Shown: in pieces, positions 23,327 to 34,209 of the stretch
How the letters are laid out: every line of letters starts with the position of its first letter
Position numbering within the stretch: the first letter of the stretch is position 1
Source: Umbelopsis ramanniana AG
Lineage: Eukaryota; Mucoromycota; Umbelopsidomycetes; Umbelopsidales; Umbelopsidaceae
Direction of reading: 5' to 3'
DNA length: 64,000 bases
Assembly (NCBI RefSeq): GCF_025399195.1
Contig: NW_026252104.1
Span: 1-64,000, forward strand
Program-made: the position numbers and the translations under genes
Notes under the pieces: model-generated
Told to the model about the DNA's origin: nothing
Database searches by the model: none
The model's input: the letters and a program-made list of their open reading frames with translations, nothing else

Positions 23327-24084
23327 GTTTGTAGGTATAAGTTATTAAGCACTTTAGGATGTAGTTTGACTTATTGTAGGTTTGTGTGTGCGTGTGAGTT
23401 TGAACAGAAAAGAATCAGCCTCTATTATATAAAAATGCCGAAACTGGGAAGCGGATAAATATCTCCGAAAATTAGGCCGTTTTCCGTCCCGTAAATGTAC
23501 CGCTACCGTGTTGATATAATGAAAAGAAAGAAATGCACGTATCATTTGTTTATGGAACAGAAAAGAGTGCTTCAACGTCTAAATGTTTAAATTAGTCTGT
23601 GAACCGCTTTGAATTGTGTATTCTTGTGTTCTTGTCATTTTCATGTTACGTTCTTTCTGACTTTAAATCTCCATTGCTTTCAACCAAGTAGCCATGCGTC
23701 CTAAACATTTCTAACCGTCATTGTTAGTTAGAATACATGTATATTAACTGCTTAATGTGTCGGATATACATAGGCATGTTGGTAATATGTATTATCCGGT
23801 TTCCATCAAGAATGATTTCTCCAGCATCAGTTGTGAATCACAAGGCTCCCGGGTTTGGCGAGTATGACACATTCATGACTAGCATACTTGTTAAGTGATT
23901 CACCCATATAACCAATTTTTATCCCGTCACTCGGTATCGTAAATCATTGTACTGATGAGATTTGTAGTTAATAATTTGATGCAATGTTTAAAATGCGGAC
24001 TTTTACCGAAGTCAAAATTTACAAGAACGCCAGGTTAATGACTGCTACGACTGAAATACCGCTTTCACTTTTTCACAACATGAT
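23327..24084. other. Intergenic region between divergent genes
   Basis: This is the upstream region shared by the minus-strand monooxygenase and the plus-strand FetB-like gene. It is AT-rich with no supported frame. Confidence 0.55.
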
Positions 24085-25367
24085 ATGGACGCCTCAATAA
24101 TGTTTCTCGGCCAACAAGAAGAACTAACATGGACCAATGTCGGAATATCATCGCTCTTCTTGATCGCTTTGGGTTAGTTACGCCGCATGTGCCTACATGT
24201 CATACAAATGTCAGAGATTGCCACCATTACTCACCGTTCATGGCATGTCATGTCCAAAAAGTTTTTCTTTCATTCTTCCTCAAATTGCAGATAGAGAGAC
24301 CGCTAATAATATCGTCAATTCGATGCGTCCTCCAATTGACTCTGATGGTAATTATTCGTAGACGCTTTTTGTGTCTGTCATACTTTAGGGGTTGATGGAT
24401 CATGATGTATGCCTAATTTGGTACAAAATAGGGGTACATTCTTAAAGATGTTTTCAGCAAGGATGATCCGCTTATTACCAGTCTTATTGTAGGCAAGTGA
24501 AAAAAATGAATTGAAATCGTAAATTAAACATAATTCGAATACGCTAATGACTTGTATCGCACATTCCTTTAGCTGTCTTAATATTGCTCAGCTCGTTTGA
24601 AATTGTATACCAGAAATCTGTTTTAACCTACAAAGGCATGGTAAGTTGTAAAGGGTGTTGTGGAGCCATTGGAGCTGCTTTATATATGTATTCATTACTA
24701 AAATGGCTCGATTAAGTTTCTTTCGGTCTTGGTTTCAGTGGGTGTCAGCACGATTGCCATCTCAATCGCCGGTACCCGAATAGGGTTGAACGAAACTCCA
24801 TTTTGGAAGCCAACTAAATTCATACCCACTGTGGGAATGATAGTTTCCAACTGTATGAGCGCAACAGCACTGGGAATCTCGTCGTGTTTGTCACATTTTC
24901 GAATACACAGAGAAAGCATAGAAACCCGATTATCCTATGGTGCATGTCGATGGGAAGCAGCGAAACCTATCGCCATCGAATCCGTGCGAACAGCCATGCT
25001 TCCCACCATTAACGGCATGTCAATTCTGGGCTTGATTTCTATACCAGGGATGATGACAGGACAAATTATGGCAGGTGCTCCTGTTGGGCAAGCAGCCATG
25101 TATCAGCAAATCATGATGTTTATGATCAGTGGATGTAGTGCATTCTCTGTTCTCTATTGCGTTGCTGTGAGTAAAAGGATGCTCAATAATGGCACTGATA
25201 ATCTTGATTAATTGATGCCTTTATTCCAGATATGTGTACGGGTCGCTATCGACAGTGATCACCGACTTCGCCTAGATAGAATATTGGACGGTAACAACAA
25301 CAAGATGGGCTACAGTAGTAGCAGTAGATTATTTTGCTGCTTTAAGCGAAGAAAGGTTGAACAGTAG
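24085..25367 (+). CDS. FetB/ALS3-like (UPF0014 family) multi-pass membrane protein
   Basis: Six exons (24085-24172, 24295-24347, 24432-24492, 24573-24640, 24717-25166, 25230-25367) join to about 285 residues with about seven TM segments. Family signatures: LTWTNVGISSLFLIAL, RPLIISSIRCVLQLTLMGY, TPFWKPTKFIPTVGMIVSNCMSA, SYGACRWEAAKPIAIESVR and MLPTINGMSILGLISIPGMMTGQI. Bacterial FetB is the permease of an iron-export ABC transporter and plant ALS3/STAR2 helps aluminium tolerance with an ATPase partner; no ATPase gene is near here. The C-terminus is Cys/Lys/Arg rich. Intron 3 (24493-24572) starts with GC instead of GT; it is the only choice that keeps the conserved frame. The upstream in-frame ATG at 24085 was preferred to 24100. 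Confidence 0.9.
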
Positions 25368-25819
25368 AACAATTAAATAGAAATCTAGCTAATTCCTCAT
25401 ATACTGTAAGCATATGCCTTCCTCAGGTAGTGAGGGGATATAGCCTGGCTGGCTGGCTAGTCTGTAGCAAACAGTATCTTAATTACATTTCGTAATATAG
25501 CATCCTAACAATATTCACCCGTAGCGAATTCAACTTCTTCTTTTCGCATTTGACGTATTTGTTCGAAATAATAGTTTATTCTTATGTATTTATTGGGTCT
25601 CGATTTCATGACGTTCAGTCGGGGAGATGTGCCTGGCTTGTTCTTTCAAACTGAAAAATTCGCAGTCGCGCTTTGGTTGTGCAGTATTTTTTGTAAGCCG
25701 TTATTTTCAGATTCCTCAAAGTTGTGCAGATTTCGCAACAATCGCTTCTCGACAGGCTTAATTTGACGATATATCGAAAAAGGTCAAACAAAACGCTTTT
25801 AAAAGAACCGGATTTTCAG
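25368..25819. other. Intergenic region plus probable 5' end of the Nup85 gene
   Basis: The next gene needs a 5' exon and two ATGs lie here (25584, 25608) in a frame reading GLFFQTEKFAVALWL. Neither could be joined with certainty. Confidence 0.4.
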
Positions 25820-28634
25820 AAGTAGCACCTCAGGCTGGGAAGAATCTGACCCAACTACCAAAGTAGATCTAAATGGATTCCTTAAAGCACGACCTCGACT
25901 CCGCGGTAATTTGCCTCTCACAGTGCTCGACAGTACAAGTATGAAAGTATCTGATATATAACGCTCATTTTCTAGCTGAAGCCAGCAAGTGACCGCCAAA
26001 ATATGGTCGGTCAGCCTACCACGGTAATAGAGGTACGCGTTGAGTGATAGTCTCACGAGAAGTTGGGATCACCTTTCTAAACCTCAATCATCAGTTCTAC
26101 CGTGAAAGCTTCAAAATATTTAAAGACTGCCAACAATATTTTGGAAAAGCAAGGGAAGCGAAAACAAAGTTGAACATACTCAAAATGTAAGAAAAAGTAC
26201 CTGCTTTTTTTGTTAGCTTTCGTCTGCCGCTCTGGATCATATTGTACTAACCGACATGTATAGCGACGACAACCACGAAAATGAAGAGATGAGGCGCAAT
26301 TTGACAAAGTTTGCCAAAAGATACTCTGAGCTAATCAGTCGACTACTTGCAAGCGAGGTATTTGTACGCTGTTCTTATCAGACAGTATTATGATATGAAC
26401 TGTTACTGAAACCTCATTCAACAACAGCATATAGGCAGGGGAGAGAGACAATTGTTCGAGGAAGCATATTCTATTTGGCGTTTATGTGAAATACTGTATT
26501 TCCCAGAAGACCCAATATCGCCTATCGCTCCAGATTTGTTGAATTGGCTAGAGATGCAAGATACAGGTTAGCATTGTGTTCCAGATATGGGCATACTTCA
26601 AGGCTTGACGTGACTTGATTCTTAGCAATTGCTTTTTTTTCTTGGTAGACTTCGTTTCCAAAGTTGAGACCACTATCGCACAGCCTATAGGTGACCTAGA
26701 GAATATACCGTGGGATGTCATTCAACGGTAGGATACGCACAGTTTTCTCTCTCTCTCGGTATATGACCATAAGTTACTCATCACTTTTTCCATGTAGAGC
26801 GACAATTCACGGAAACCTCGCTGCCGTGAGTGCTCTTTTGGAGTCAATTGCAGACACTTGCCCTGAATTCTACCGAAATATGATCTTCGACGTTAGACAG
26901 TTAATTGATGACAAACCAGATTTGCCCGCCAAAGCAAACGTTGCTATTATAGCAAGCTATGTTCGAGCATGGCGAACTTGGGATCAAGAAATACAAGATA
27001 AAATTTTGGCACTGGATCCGCAATGGGGTGAATATGAACAATGTTCTGAGAAGCAAGAGGATGGCAGCCAGCAGAGTAACGACTCTAAATACGACAATGA
27101 CTACGAATCAGTGGGCGAAAAGAGAGATGCTGCCTACCGAGGAGATATCGACGATTCAGTAGACAAACTAATTCGAGATCATTTGATCGAAATTCTGGAA
27201 ATTGTCAATGGCAACCATGATACTATTTGGCGACTGAGCGAGGATTGGTTGGAAGGCGTTATAGCTATCATAGTTTATGCTCAACCGACCATTGCCAGAA
27301 GCGACATTGGCGAATTAATAAGTCGAAACGACGGCATCAACTCGAGCACAAGCCCTCTCATGGACATATACCACTCCTTTTTATCATTTGATATACCTCT
27401 GGGTCTCAGTTTATGCCGACCCTGGTGGCTAACGGCGCACTTGGACGATCTTTTGAAATACACAGATTTGCTCAACGATCAGTGTGAAGCTGGAGAAGCT
27501 TCGATGGATGAATATTCCAAAGCTGAATACGCACGACTACTCGTGGAGAGTTATCAAGAATGGCCGTTAGCAATTGAGTATCTTTCTTGTTGCCCTACTC
27601 ATGGCAGCGAATGGATATCAGAGGTAAGGATCCTTAGTACTTTCTGTGGAGACTTGAGAATGTGACGGTGTCTGATCTACTGTCGCTTGCATTACTAGCT
27701 TGTGCAAACTACAAAGTTCACCTCGGCTCAAATGGCAGAAGACGTTTACACCTTATGTAGCGAAAAAGGTATCAAGGAAGTAGCAGGCTCAATATCGGCT
27801 GTAAGCAAGAATATACGTTAGCATTTAGAGCACATTGCCTGGAAATATAATTTTGATCCTATCTTTCCTTATAGGCTTTGGCCGACCAGCTCATGGTAGA
27901 CAAAAAATACTCTGAAGCGATTCGCCACTATCTAGAAGCGGGTGAAATCGGTAAAGCTGAAGGCGCGTCTTCCAAAGTGTTGGATGAGTACTTGTCTACG
28001 GGTATGTTTGGTTGAATTGAGGATGACAAGCGACGGACAAAGCGTGCTAACATGCCCTCACAGGTCAAATAGAACTGCTGAAAAACATACCACATACGGA
28101 GGGCTGTCATACATCCGAGGGCTGTTACTGGGTTTTGATAGAATATAACGAATTTCACAAGCTATACAAGGTGAGGATCGCTATGTTTCAAATGTCATCA
28201 TGTAGAAGGTGACAGGGTAACTAAAAACGTGTTATCAGCAGCGTGGCGATTATGCAAAAGCTGCCAAAGTTCTTTCCAGGATCATGAATTCGCAGAAAAC
28301 TCCCATGAAATTTTGGCCCGCACTTTTGCTTGACGCTTTGGTGTTTTTAGAAGGTATGTGAGCTTCAAAATGTTCTGATAACACCTGTAGATGGTAGCTG
28401 ACAACCTACTGCCATATAGGAGAAGAGATGTACTTTGACGAAGAACAGACTTACAAAATGATGGGATGTCTGGAGGATTTAACTATGGACGAAGATAAAG
28501 AAAAGTATCTCCAATCTTTAAAAATCAGAATCAAACATGTCAAAGCCGATGCAAGCGACAAGGATGCCGATAGCATTGTGGAAATGTTGCGATTCGCTTT
28601 ATCAAGGAACCTGGCAAGATCCGTATCCCATTAA
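25820..28634 (+). CDS. NUP85: Nucleoporin Nup85 (Y/Nup107-160 complex)
   Basis: Secure exons: 26095-26186, 26264-26357, 26428-26566, 26649-26727, 26798-27623, 27699-27800, 27875-28001, 28064-28170, 28239-28353, 28420-28634. They encode an all-helical Nup85 solenoid: FYRESFKIFKDCQQY, AYSIWRLCEILYFPEDP, ATIHGNLAAVSALLE, the region LGLSLCRPWWLTAHLDDLL, and the C-terminal LVFLEGEEMYFDEEQTYKMM with MLRFALSRNLARSVSH. Nup85 is a structural member of the Y complex of the nuclear pore scaffold. The 5' end is ambiguous. One model adds 25820-25946 (a 42-codon open stretch) spliced to CCTACCACG near 26015, and an earlier exon must supply the ATG. A shorter model starts at ATG 25873. The start coordinate given is the first well-supported open stretch, not a start codon. 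Confidence 0.88.
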
Positions 28635-28918
28635 AATACATTTCTAAACAACTGTACCATAAACACTCCTTCGTCATGAGCAACGAACTGTAATCAAATA
28701 AACTCTAGTTTTCAACTTGGGGTTTCTGACACACATGATAAAGAACATTTGCAGATGGGCTCATCAGCCTCAGCAGGCATGATACGAAAGATTTTGGACG
28801 ATAAAATTGTAATGAACGGATTTCCGAAAAGGTGTATTGTTTTAAATGCTGACTGAATTTGCAAAATAGCAATGTGAATAGGTGGAATATATTACAAGTT
28901 GGATATCTACGAAATACT

Positions 28919-30308
28919 CTATTTGCTATCCTTCTTTGATTTTTTCTCTTTCTTCTCCTTCTTCTCTTTCTTGTCCTTCTTTGTTTTTGATTTGGATTCC
29001 TTCTTCTCCTCGTCGCTGCTGCTCTTCTCTTTCTTCTCCTTCTTTGACTTTCGTCGGTCACATTCATCGTCTTCATCAGCCTTTCTCTTTTTGCTCTTCT
29101 TCTTGGGTTCCTTAACGGAAATTTCCTCTTGAATCTCGACTGTCATTTCATTTGTGGTTGACTTCACAAAACCAAGGCCGTTTCCTGTGACAAGCCCATT
29201 GCTACGTGAGCCTAATCCAAAGCCAAGGGCCGGAGACGATTCTTCTGAACCGCTGAACCCGATACCTCCGAACGATGGCCTTACTTCCTCCTCTTCCACC
29301 TGTTCGAATGATGCTTCTAAATTTTCGGCAAAGTATTAAAAGCCAGTTCATTGCAGTATGTTTACCCTATAATATACAAGACTTACTGAGACCACTTGCT
29401 GCAATTCCTGAAACTTTGACGTTCTTCATTTTTGACGCAAAATAGTCTTGCACATTCATTTTGTTCACAGTCATTGGGACATTAGTTGTATTCTCCATTT
29501 CTTGCACTGTCTCCTCTGATACAACAGGTGACGAAACTGGCGAAGCATTAGCTGATGCAGAGTTTGATTTGATGCCGAGAATCTGGCTCATGCTTTCCAT
29601 ATCCTTTCCATTAGCAAGTCGTTTTGCTCGCAAGAATTTTGCGCGTGCCCTGAAAGAAGCTATGGTTTAGGGCTTCATTCCTTCAAAGTAACACATACAG
29701 ATAATTATACTTACGCATTACGGAAGGTTGTAGTGGTCGTAACAACTGCGACAGTATCGCTTTCCTCATCTTCACTGTCTTCCTTCTTTGACGGTTTTGA
29801 CTTTTTGGATTTCTTCTCCTTCTTTGCCTTCTTGTCCTTTTTCTCCTTCTTGGACTTCTTCTTGGATTCCTTTTCTGTGGCACTGTCATTTTCATCAGTT
29901 TCCTCTTCGTTGGATGCTGGAGATCCAGCTGTTGGAGTGCTTTGCTCGCTACCCACTCGCTCATTAAGATCAGCCAAAAGTCTGGAGAAAGCGTCGGTGT
30001 TGTCCAGCCAGTTGTCCATATTCTTCTTGTTTGCACCAATACCGAAATTGTTGTCCTTCAGTCTAACTTTGACGTGGTCTGTATTGCCATCCTCGTTAGC
30101 GCCAAGACCTTTTCCAGGTGCCCATCCCATCTTGGTGAGCATTTTGTGGCCGAACTTTCCAGTGTCTGTTGAAACAAGGAGGCGTAACTTTAGACAACTA
30201 TCATTTCTCGGCAAAATCACAAGTGGAAAGCAAAATACCAGTGCTCCAATGGAGGTTATTGGGATCAGCACTAATGCGCTGCTTGTTCTTCGGTCCAGCT
30301 AAACCCAT
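28919..30308 (-). CDS. PINX1: PINX1/Gno1-type G-patch protein
   Basis: Four exons (30308-30239, 30165-29715, 29649-29387, 29316-28919) encode about 393 residues. The N-terminus MGLAGPKNKQRI then the G-patch (about residues 24-70: DTGKFGHKMLTKMGWAPGKGLGANEDG ending KDNNFGIG) matches PINX1/Gno1, which stimulates the helicase Prp43 in rRNA/snoRNA processing and in animals also inhibits telomerase. Residues about 75-95 (NWLDNTDAFSRLLADLN) are the conserved TIM-like segment. Two long Lys/Glu/Asp/Ser blocks follow (about 115-165, and the last 70 residues), typical of nucleolar proteins. The repetitive Lys-rich DNA makes long opposite-strand frames that are only shadows. It is convergent with Nup85. 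Confidence 0.94.
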
Positions 30309-30876
30309 TGTCAATGTATTCCAGTCAAAGATCCAAGCTGAGCTTTCTTTTTTTTTTTTTTTCTACTCTCGACTTTTTTTTTTTTTTTCACATTTAAGGG
30401 CCAGTCACAGAATCGAAACTTCACCCATTCAAATTGCACATAGAAGCCTTTACTCATAAATCCATATCGTTCCCCTCTAGCTTCATAATCATCCAATTAT
30501 TGTACCGCTAAATTATTACCTGTCACTATCCATCCTCTAGCATTTACCGATTTGGCTATTTGCTGCCGATTTCACGATGACTACAAAGTATCGTTATAGC
30601 AAGCAGCTGCTATGTCTCTTCGGCAGACCGTGTCTTATAACCGATGTAAATTTCACGTTGTTTTGAATAAATTAAAATGTAGTGTACATTGCTCTAATTT
30701 CTCCTGAAGTTCATTCACGAGTAATCAGTCTCAGTACATTTCATCTTCACTAAGAAAAGGAGGTGAAAAGGAGATTCATGTCAGTGTGGAGGGTAATGAA
30801 TGCAAGGAGAGTAAGCAAGTGCTTAAAATGTGATTTATTTATGATCGCCTGGTTATGAAATTACATTTAGATACCT
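30309..30876. other. Intergenic region with twin T15 tracts
   Basis: It contains the upstream region of the G-patch gene, including two 15-base T runs, and the 3' flank of the coiled-coil gene. No coding sequence is supported. Confidence 0.55.
30348..30388. repeat. Two poly(T) tracts of 15 bases, 11 bases apart
   Basis: T15 at 30348-30362 and T15 at 30374-30388 lie 40-80 bases upstream of the minus-strand G-patch ATG, where they read as poly(A). Such tracts disfavour nucleosomes and are common in fungal promoters. The regulatory role is inference. Confidence 0.6.
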
Positions 30877-31745
30877 CTAGTTACTTTGGTCGTTAGCAGC
30901 AAAATTACGCATGCGTGTGATTAGACCATTGACCTCGTCTCGGCATCCTACCACATTGCCCGCTATATTTTCTGACTGGTTCATATATGATGATATTTCT
31001 TGGCGTAGTTCGTCAACCTGAGCCGCTGTTTTGTGAGCGAACGCCTGATTCTTTTCGACTAGGCAGCTTCCTAATCGAGAGACTTCTGAGAGATCTGTGT
31101 CCCTGGAATCCATTATGCTCTGCATCTGCTTTTGTAATATGTTCATAGACTGTTCGCTTTTAGCACTAATATGCTTAAACTGTATTTGTAAATCATCTAA
31201 ATCATGCTGTAATTGTTGTATGTCTTTCTCGTATTTGAGTTGTATGCTACCGAATGCATCTCGAATTGTCAGATGTTCGCGCTCCGATCGCTGGGTATGT
31301 TCAATGGCACTATCTCTTCCTTCAAGCAATTCTTTTTCCTTGGATGCTAGCTCCTCAAGTTGTTTCCGTGAAAGTAGTGCTTCGTCACGTAACGTTTTGA
31401 CTTGAAGTTCCTTGTGTGCCGTAGCTGCCCGCGTTGCGTCTAGTATTTGCTGTTTTGATTCTAAGGTCTGCATCAATATTTGTATGTCGCTACGAAGCTG
31501 GGTATTTGAGTTCATGAATTCCTTTGCACTCTTCTCGTTACTGAGTCTGGCTTGCGTGGTAGTTTCCAGCTGATTTCAAGAATGGGAATCAGTGCGAGGA
31601 AACAGCGATGAGTGTGTTACAAATTTACCTGGGTTTTGGCTATTTCCAACTCCTGCAAAACAGACGTCAACCTTTCAGTGAGTTCTTCGATGACTTTCGC
31701 AGATCGTAACGTCGCAGGTGTCGAAGTGGTTGTGGTTACTGACAT
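30877..31745 (-). CDS. Coiled-coil protein of unknown function
   Basis: Two exons (31745-31629, 31569-30877) encode about 269 residues. After a Thr/Ser-rich head (MSVTTTTSTPATLRS) nearly the whole protein is predicted by eye to be coiled coil, with heptad-like Leu/Ile and charged residues (VIEELTERLTSVLQELEIAK; KYEKDIQQLQHDLDDLQIQF). There is no catalytic motif. It resembles SMC-like or kinetochore/spindle coiled coils only in general composition, so no function is claimed. The ATG at 31745 is the first in frame after a probable 5'-UTR; a longer frame upstream is Pro/Phe-rich and unlike the rest. It is divergent from the SH3/EH gene with 144 bp between start codons, so the two may share a promoter. 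Confidence 0.85.
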
Positions 31746-31889
31746 ATCAAAAAGTGGAAGTGGAAAGGGAGTTACGGTTATTGTGTGACTTTTATACCGC
31801 CAGCGGATTTCCGCATTTGGCGCTGATGCCACTCATCAAACAAAGTCCGTCCTAAACATCGTCAGATTGCGGTTTTCTCTTTCACCATA

Positions 31890-34040
31890 ATGAAGGCAAA
31901 GGCATTGTTCGATTGTACCGCTGACGACATTGGTGAGCTTTCTTTTAAGGAAGGCGATGTACTAGTAGATGTCGTCCATTCTACAGAAGATGGATGGTAC
32001 GAAGGAAGAGTTGAAGGGTCTACCATTCGCGGTCTTTTTCCGTACAACTATGTGGAAATATTAGACGAGCCAACTGCCAGTTCAGAAACACTATCTAATA
32101 GCGAAAATGCATCAAGAACAGTGATGGAGGATACTATGTCGACCTCCGAGCCAAAGATAGCACCTTCAACTTCCTGGTCTGTGCTCACAAAAGCAGAAAC
32201 AAACGAAGCAAAACGAGCCATTGGAGGTGAAGTAAACAGCGGTTCAGCTTCTACCCCGGGAGGAAAAAAACCACTCAAAGAAAATGTGCCGGCCACGATT
32301 CCTTTAACGTTTTCCAAGCAGCCAACAGCAGCCGTCAATCTATTTGCGAGAAGGCCTGATCCTAGCAGCCCAAATACCCCACCGATCATTCGACCTAAGC
32401 CTGCCATTTCACCAAAGCCTGTCATTTCACCAAAGCCTGCATCCTTGGAGAAGGGCGTACTCAGGAACACATCAGACCTGTCTAAGAGCCCAAAGGCTGA
32501 AGAGCCCATGATCAATACCGCTTATCGAACTCGCTCCATGTCCAGTCCGTTGGCTAATCCTTCTGCTACTTTTGGTAGTCCTAGACCAGTCATAACGCCC
32601 AGAACATTACCGCTCTCATCTGAAGATAGCAACTTGAAGCCTTCACAGTTAAAGAACAAAGAGACGTACGGTGTTGTCTTAAAAAAAGCATCCCCTTCCA
32701 TTCCAACAAAGATTACCTCACTTCGGTCCACTGAATCACAAGGAGCTGGAGTAGTTTCCAAATTCATGGATGACAAAACGGCCGACTCGAGCACTAAGGA
32801 GGATGAAAATTCGGAGGATGATGACGGATATCAATTAGTCAAGCCGTCATCTTTGCGACAAAGAGGTAGAGCACAGACTACGGCGGATATTCAGTCCAGA
32901 TATGGAGGAGTTCGTCTGCCTTTTGCGAATCCAGGTCTTGTTAATCAAGGCAAATCCATGTCTCCGGAGTTGAAAGTCATCAAGCCAAGTACAGTGAATT
33001 CATCACCTAGTGTGGTAAGCAGGGCTGCTCCTAAAGCTGCTCCTAAAGCTGCCCGTACTACTGTACCATCGCCCGATTCTACCGCCAATGTTCTTGATCT
33101 CATGTCAACCTCGAATAATCCCGCTCCACGCTTACCTTCTCGACCAACATCAAACAGGAGATCTAGACGTCCACCTAGTTCCAAAACGACCACTGAAGGC
33201 AATGACATTCCTTCAACCTCTATAGCACCATCAGTTGCTAATAAGACATCAACTATACCTCCTCCGGTTAAGGCAAAACCACTTGCTAAGCCAACAACAG
33301 CAGTTGTGGAAAAAAAAGTAGGAGTAACAACACATAATGACGATGAAAGGAAGCCATTTTCCGTTTCAAATTTAGCACGACAGTTTGACACCAATAAATC
33401 CCCTACTTCACCAAGCGTAACTTCGCCTGCCACCAAACCAAAGAGCGGTTCTTTATCACTCCCACAAGTGCCTGGAAAACCGCTGGGACTCTCTAACGCC
33501 AACAATCCTACGCTAGCAGTACAATCCAGACCAATACCCAAGCCAAATATGGATTCTACTTTCAACAATTCTTCTTCTTTTGGATCAAATGCTCCACCTG
33601 TTTTGCGTCCCAAGCCTTCACAGTACCAAGCTGGTTCGTCCCTTCCGTCTACCACAAATATTGATAGTAGTCGGTCGCCCAAGGATACCGTCACAGCAAA
33701 TAGGCCATCGTATGTGAGGAATGCAAGCTCTAACACAGCCAGCAGAAGGAAAGCCGCTGCACTACCACCGCCAGCCACAGCTGCTATACCCAGCGACGCT
33801 AAGCTACGCTACGAAGCATTGTTCGATAGAGTTCATGATCGCAACAGAGTTGATGGACAAACTGTCAAAGTGATTTGGCAGAAGAGCAAGCTTAACGATA
33901 AAGTGTTAGCAGATGTCTGGAAACACTGCGACAAAGAAGCTACTGGACTGCTAGACAAACCCGCTTTCGTGCAAGGCATGGGTGAGATTGATGAAAGATT
34001 GCGACGTGAAATGACCAAGCAGCAGCAAGGATCCAAATGA
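31890..34040 (+). CDS. SH3 and EH domain adaptor protein
   Basis: A single exon of 716 residues. The N-terminal SH3 domain (1-58) has ALFDCTADDIGELSFKEGDV, DGWYEGRV and GLFPYNYVE. A long Pro/Ser/Thr/Lys-rich disordered middle (60-630) carries many PxxP-like repeats such as RPKPAISPKPVISPKPAS. The C-terminal EH-like domain (about 635-716) has YEALFDRVH, WQKSKLNDKVLADVWKHCD and LLDKPAFVQGM. EH domains bind NPF peptides in endocytic proteins. The C-terminal position of EH recalls yeast Irs4/Tax4, which act with the phosphoinositide phosphatase Inp51; with an SH3 in front it is more like an endocytic/actin adaptor. The combination is read directly and the role is inferred. Confidence 0.93.
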   Translation: MKAKALFDCTADDIGELSFKEGDVLVDVVHSTEDGWYEGRVEGSTIRGLFPYNYVEILDEPTASSETLSNSENASRTVMEDTMSTSEPKIAPSTSWSVLTKAETNEAKRAIGGEVNSGSASTPGGKKPLKENVPATIPLTFSKQPTAAVNLFARRPDPSSPNTPPIIRPKPAISPKPVISPKPASLEKGVLRNTSDLSKSPKAEEPMINTAYRTRSMSSPLANPSATFGSPRPVITPRTLPLSSEDSNLKPSQLKNKETYGVVLKKASPSIPTKITSLRSTESQGAGVVSKFMDDKTADSSTKEDENSEDDDGYQLVKPSSLRQRGRAQTTADIQSRYGGVRLPFANPGLVNQGKSMSPELKVIKPSTVNSSPSVVSRAAPKAAPKAARTTVPSPDSTANVLDLMSTSNNPAPRLPSRPTSNRRSRRPPSSKTTTEGNDIPSTSIAPSVANKTSTIPPPVKAKPLAKPTTAVVEKKVGVTTHNDDERKPFSVSNLARQFDTNKSPTSPSVTSPATKPKSGSLSLPQVPGKPLGLSNANNPTLAVQSRPIPKPNMDSTFNNSSSFGSNAPPVLRPKPSQYQAGSSLPSTTNIDSSRSPKDTVTANRPSYVRNASSNTASRRKAAALPPPATAAIPSDAKLRYEALFDRVHDRNRVDGQTVKVIWQKSKLNDKVLADVWKHCDKEATGLLDKPAFVQGMGEIDERLRREMTKQQQGSK

Positions 34041-34209
34041 ACAATAACTTTTATTATGTTTAGTCTAAATTGCAATAGGTGTATTTACATGATGGTGCTT
34101 TTTTTGGTTTACAAACTGGATGAGATTTGTCATACCGTTAGAAAAATGAAAAGCGCCAGTGAAAGAAAGAACTTTTTCATAACTAAAATCCTTTTTTTTT
34201 GCCCTTTGT

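Noticed and set aside
28899-29132. Long plus-strand Phe/Ser-rich frames opposite the G-patch gene
   Set aside because: They are shadows of the Lys/Glu codons on the other strand.
32945-33778. 277-residue minus-strand frame inside the SH3/EH gene
   Set aside because: It is the complement of the Pro/Ser/Thr-rich linker. The plus frame has the SH3 and EH domains.
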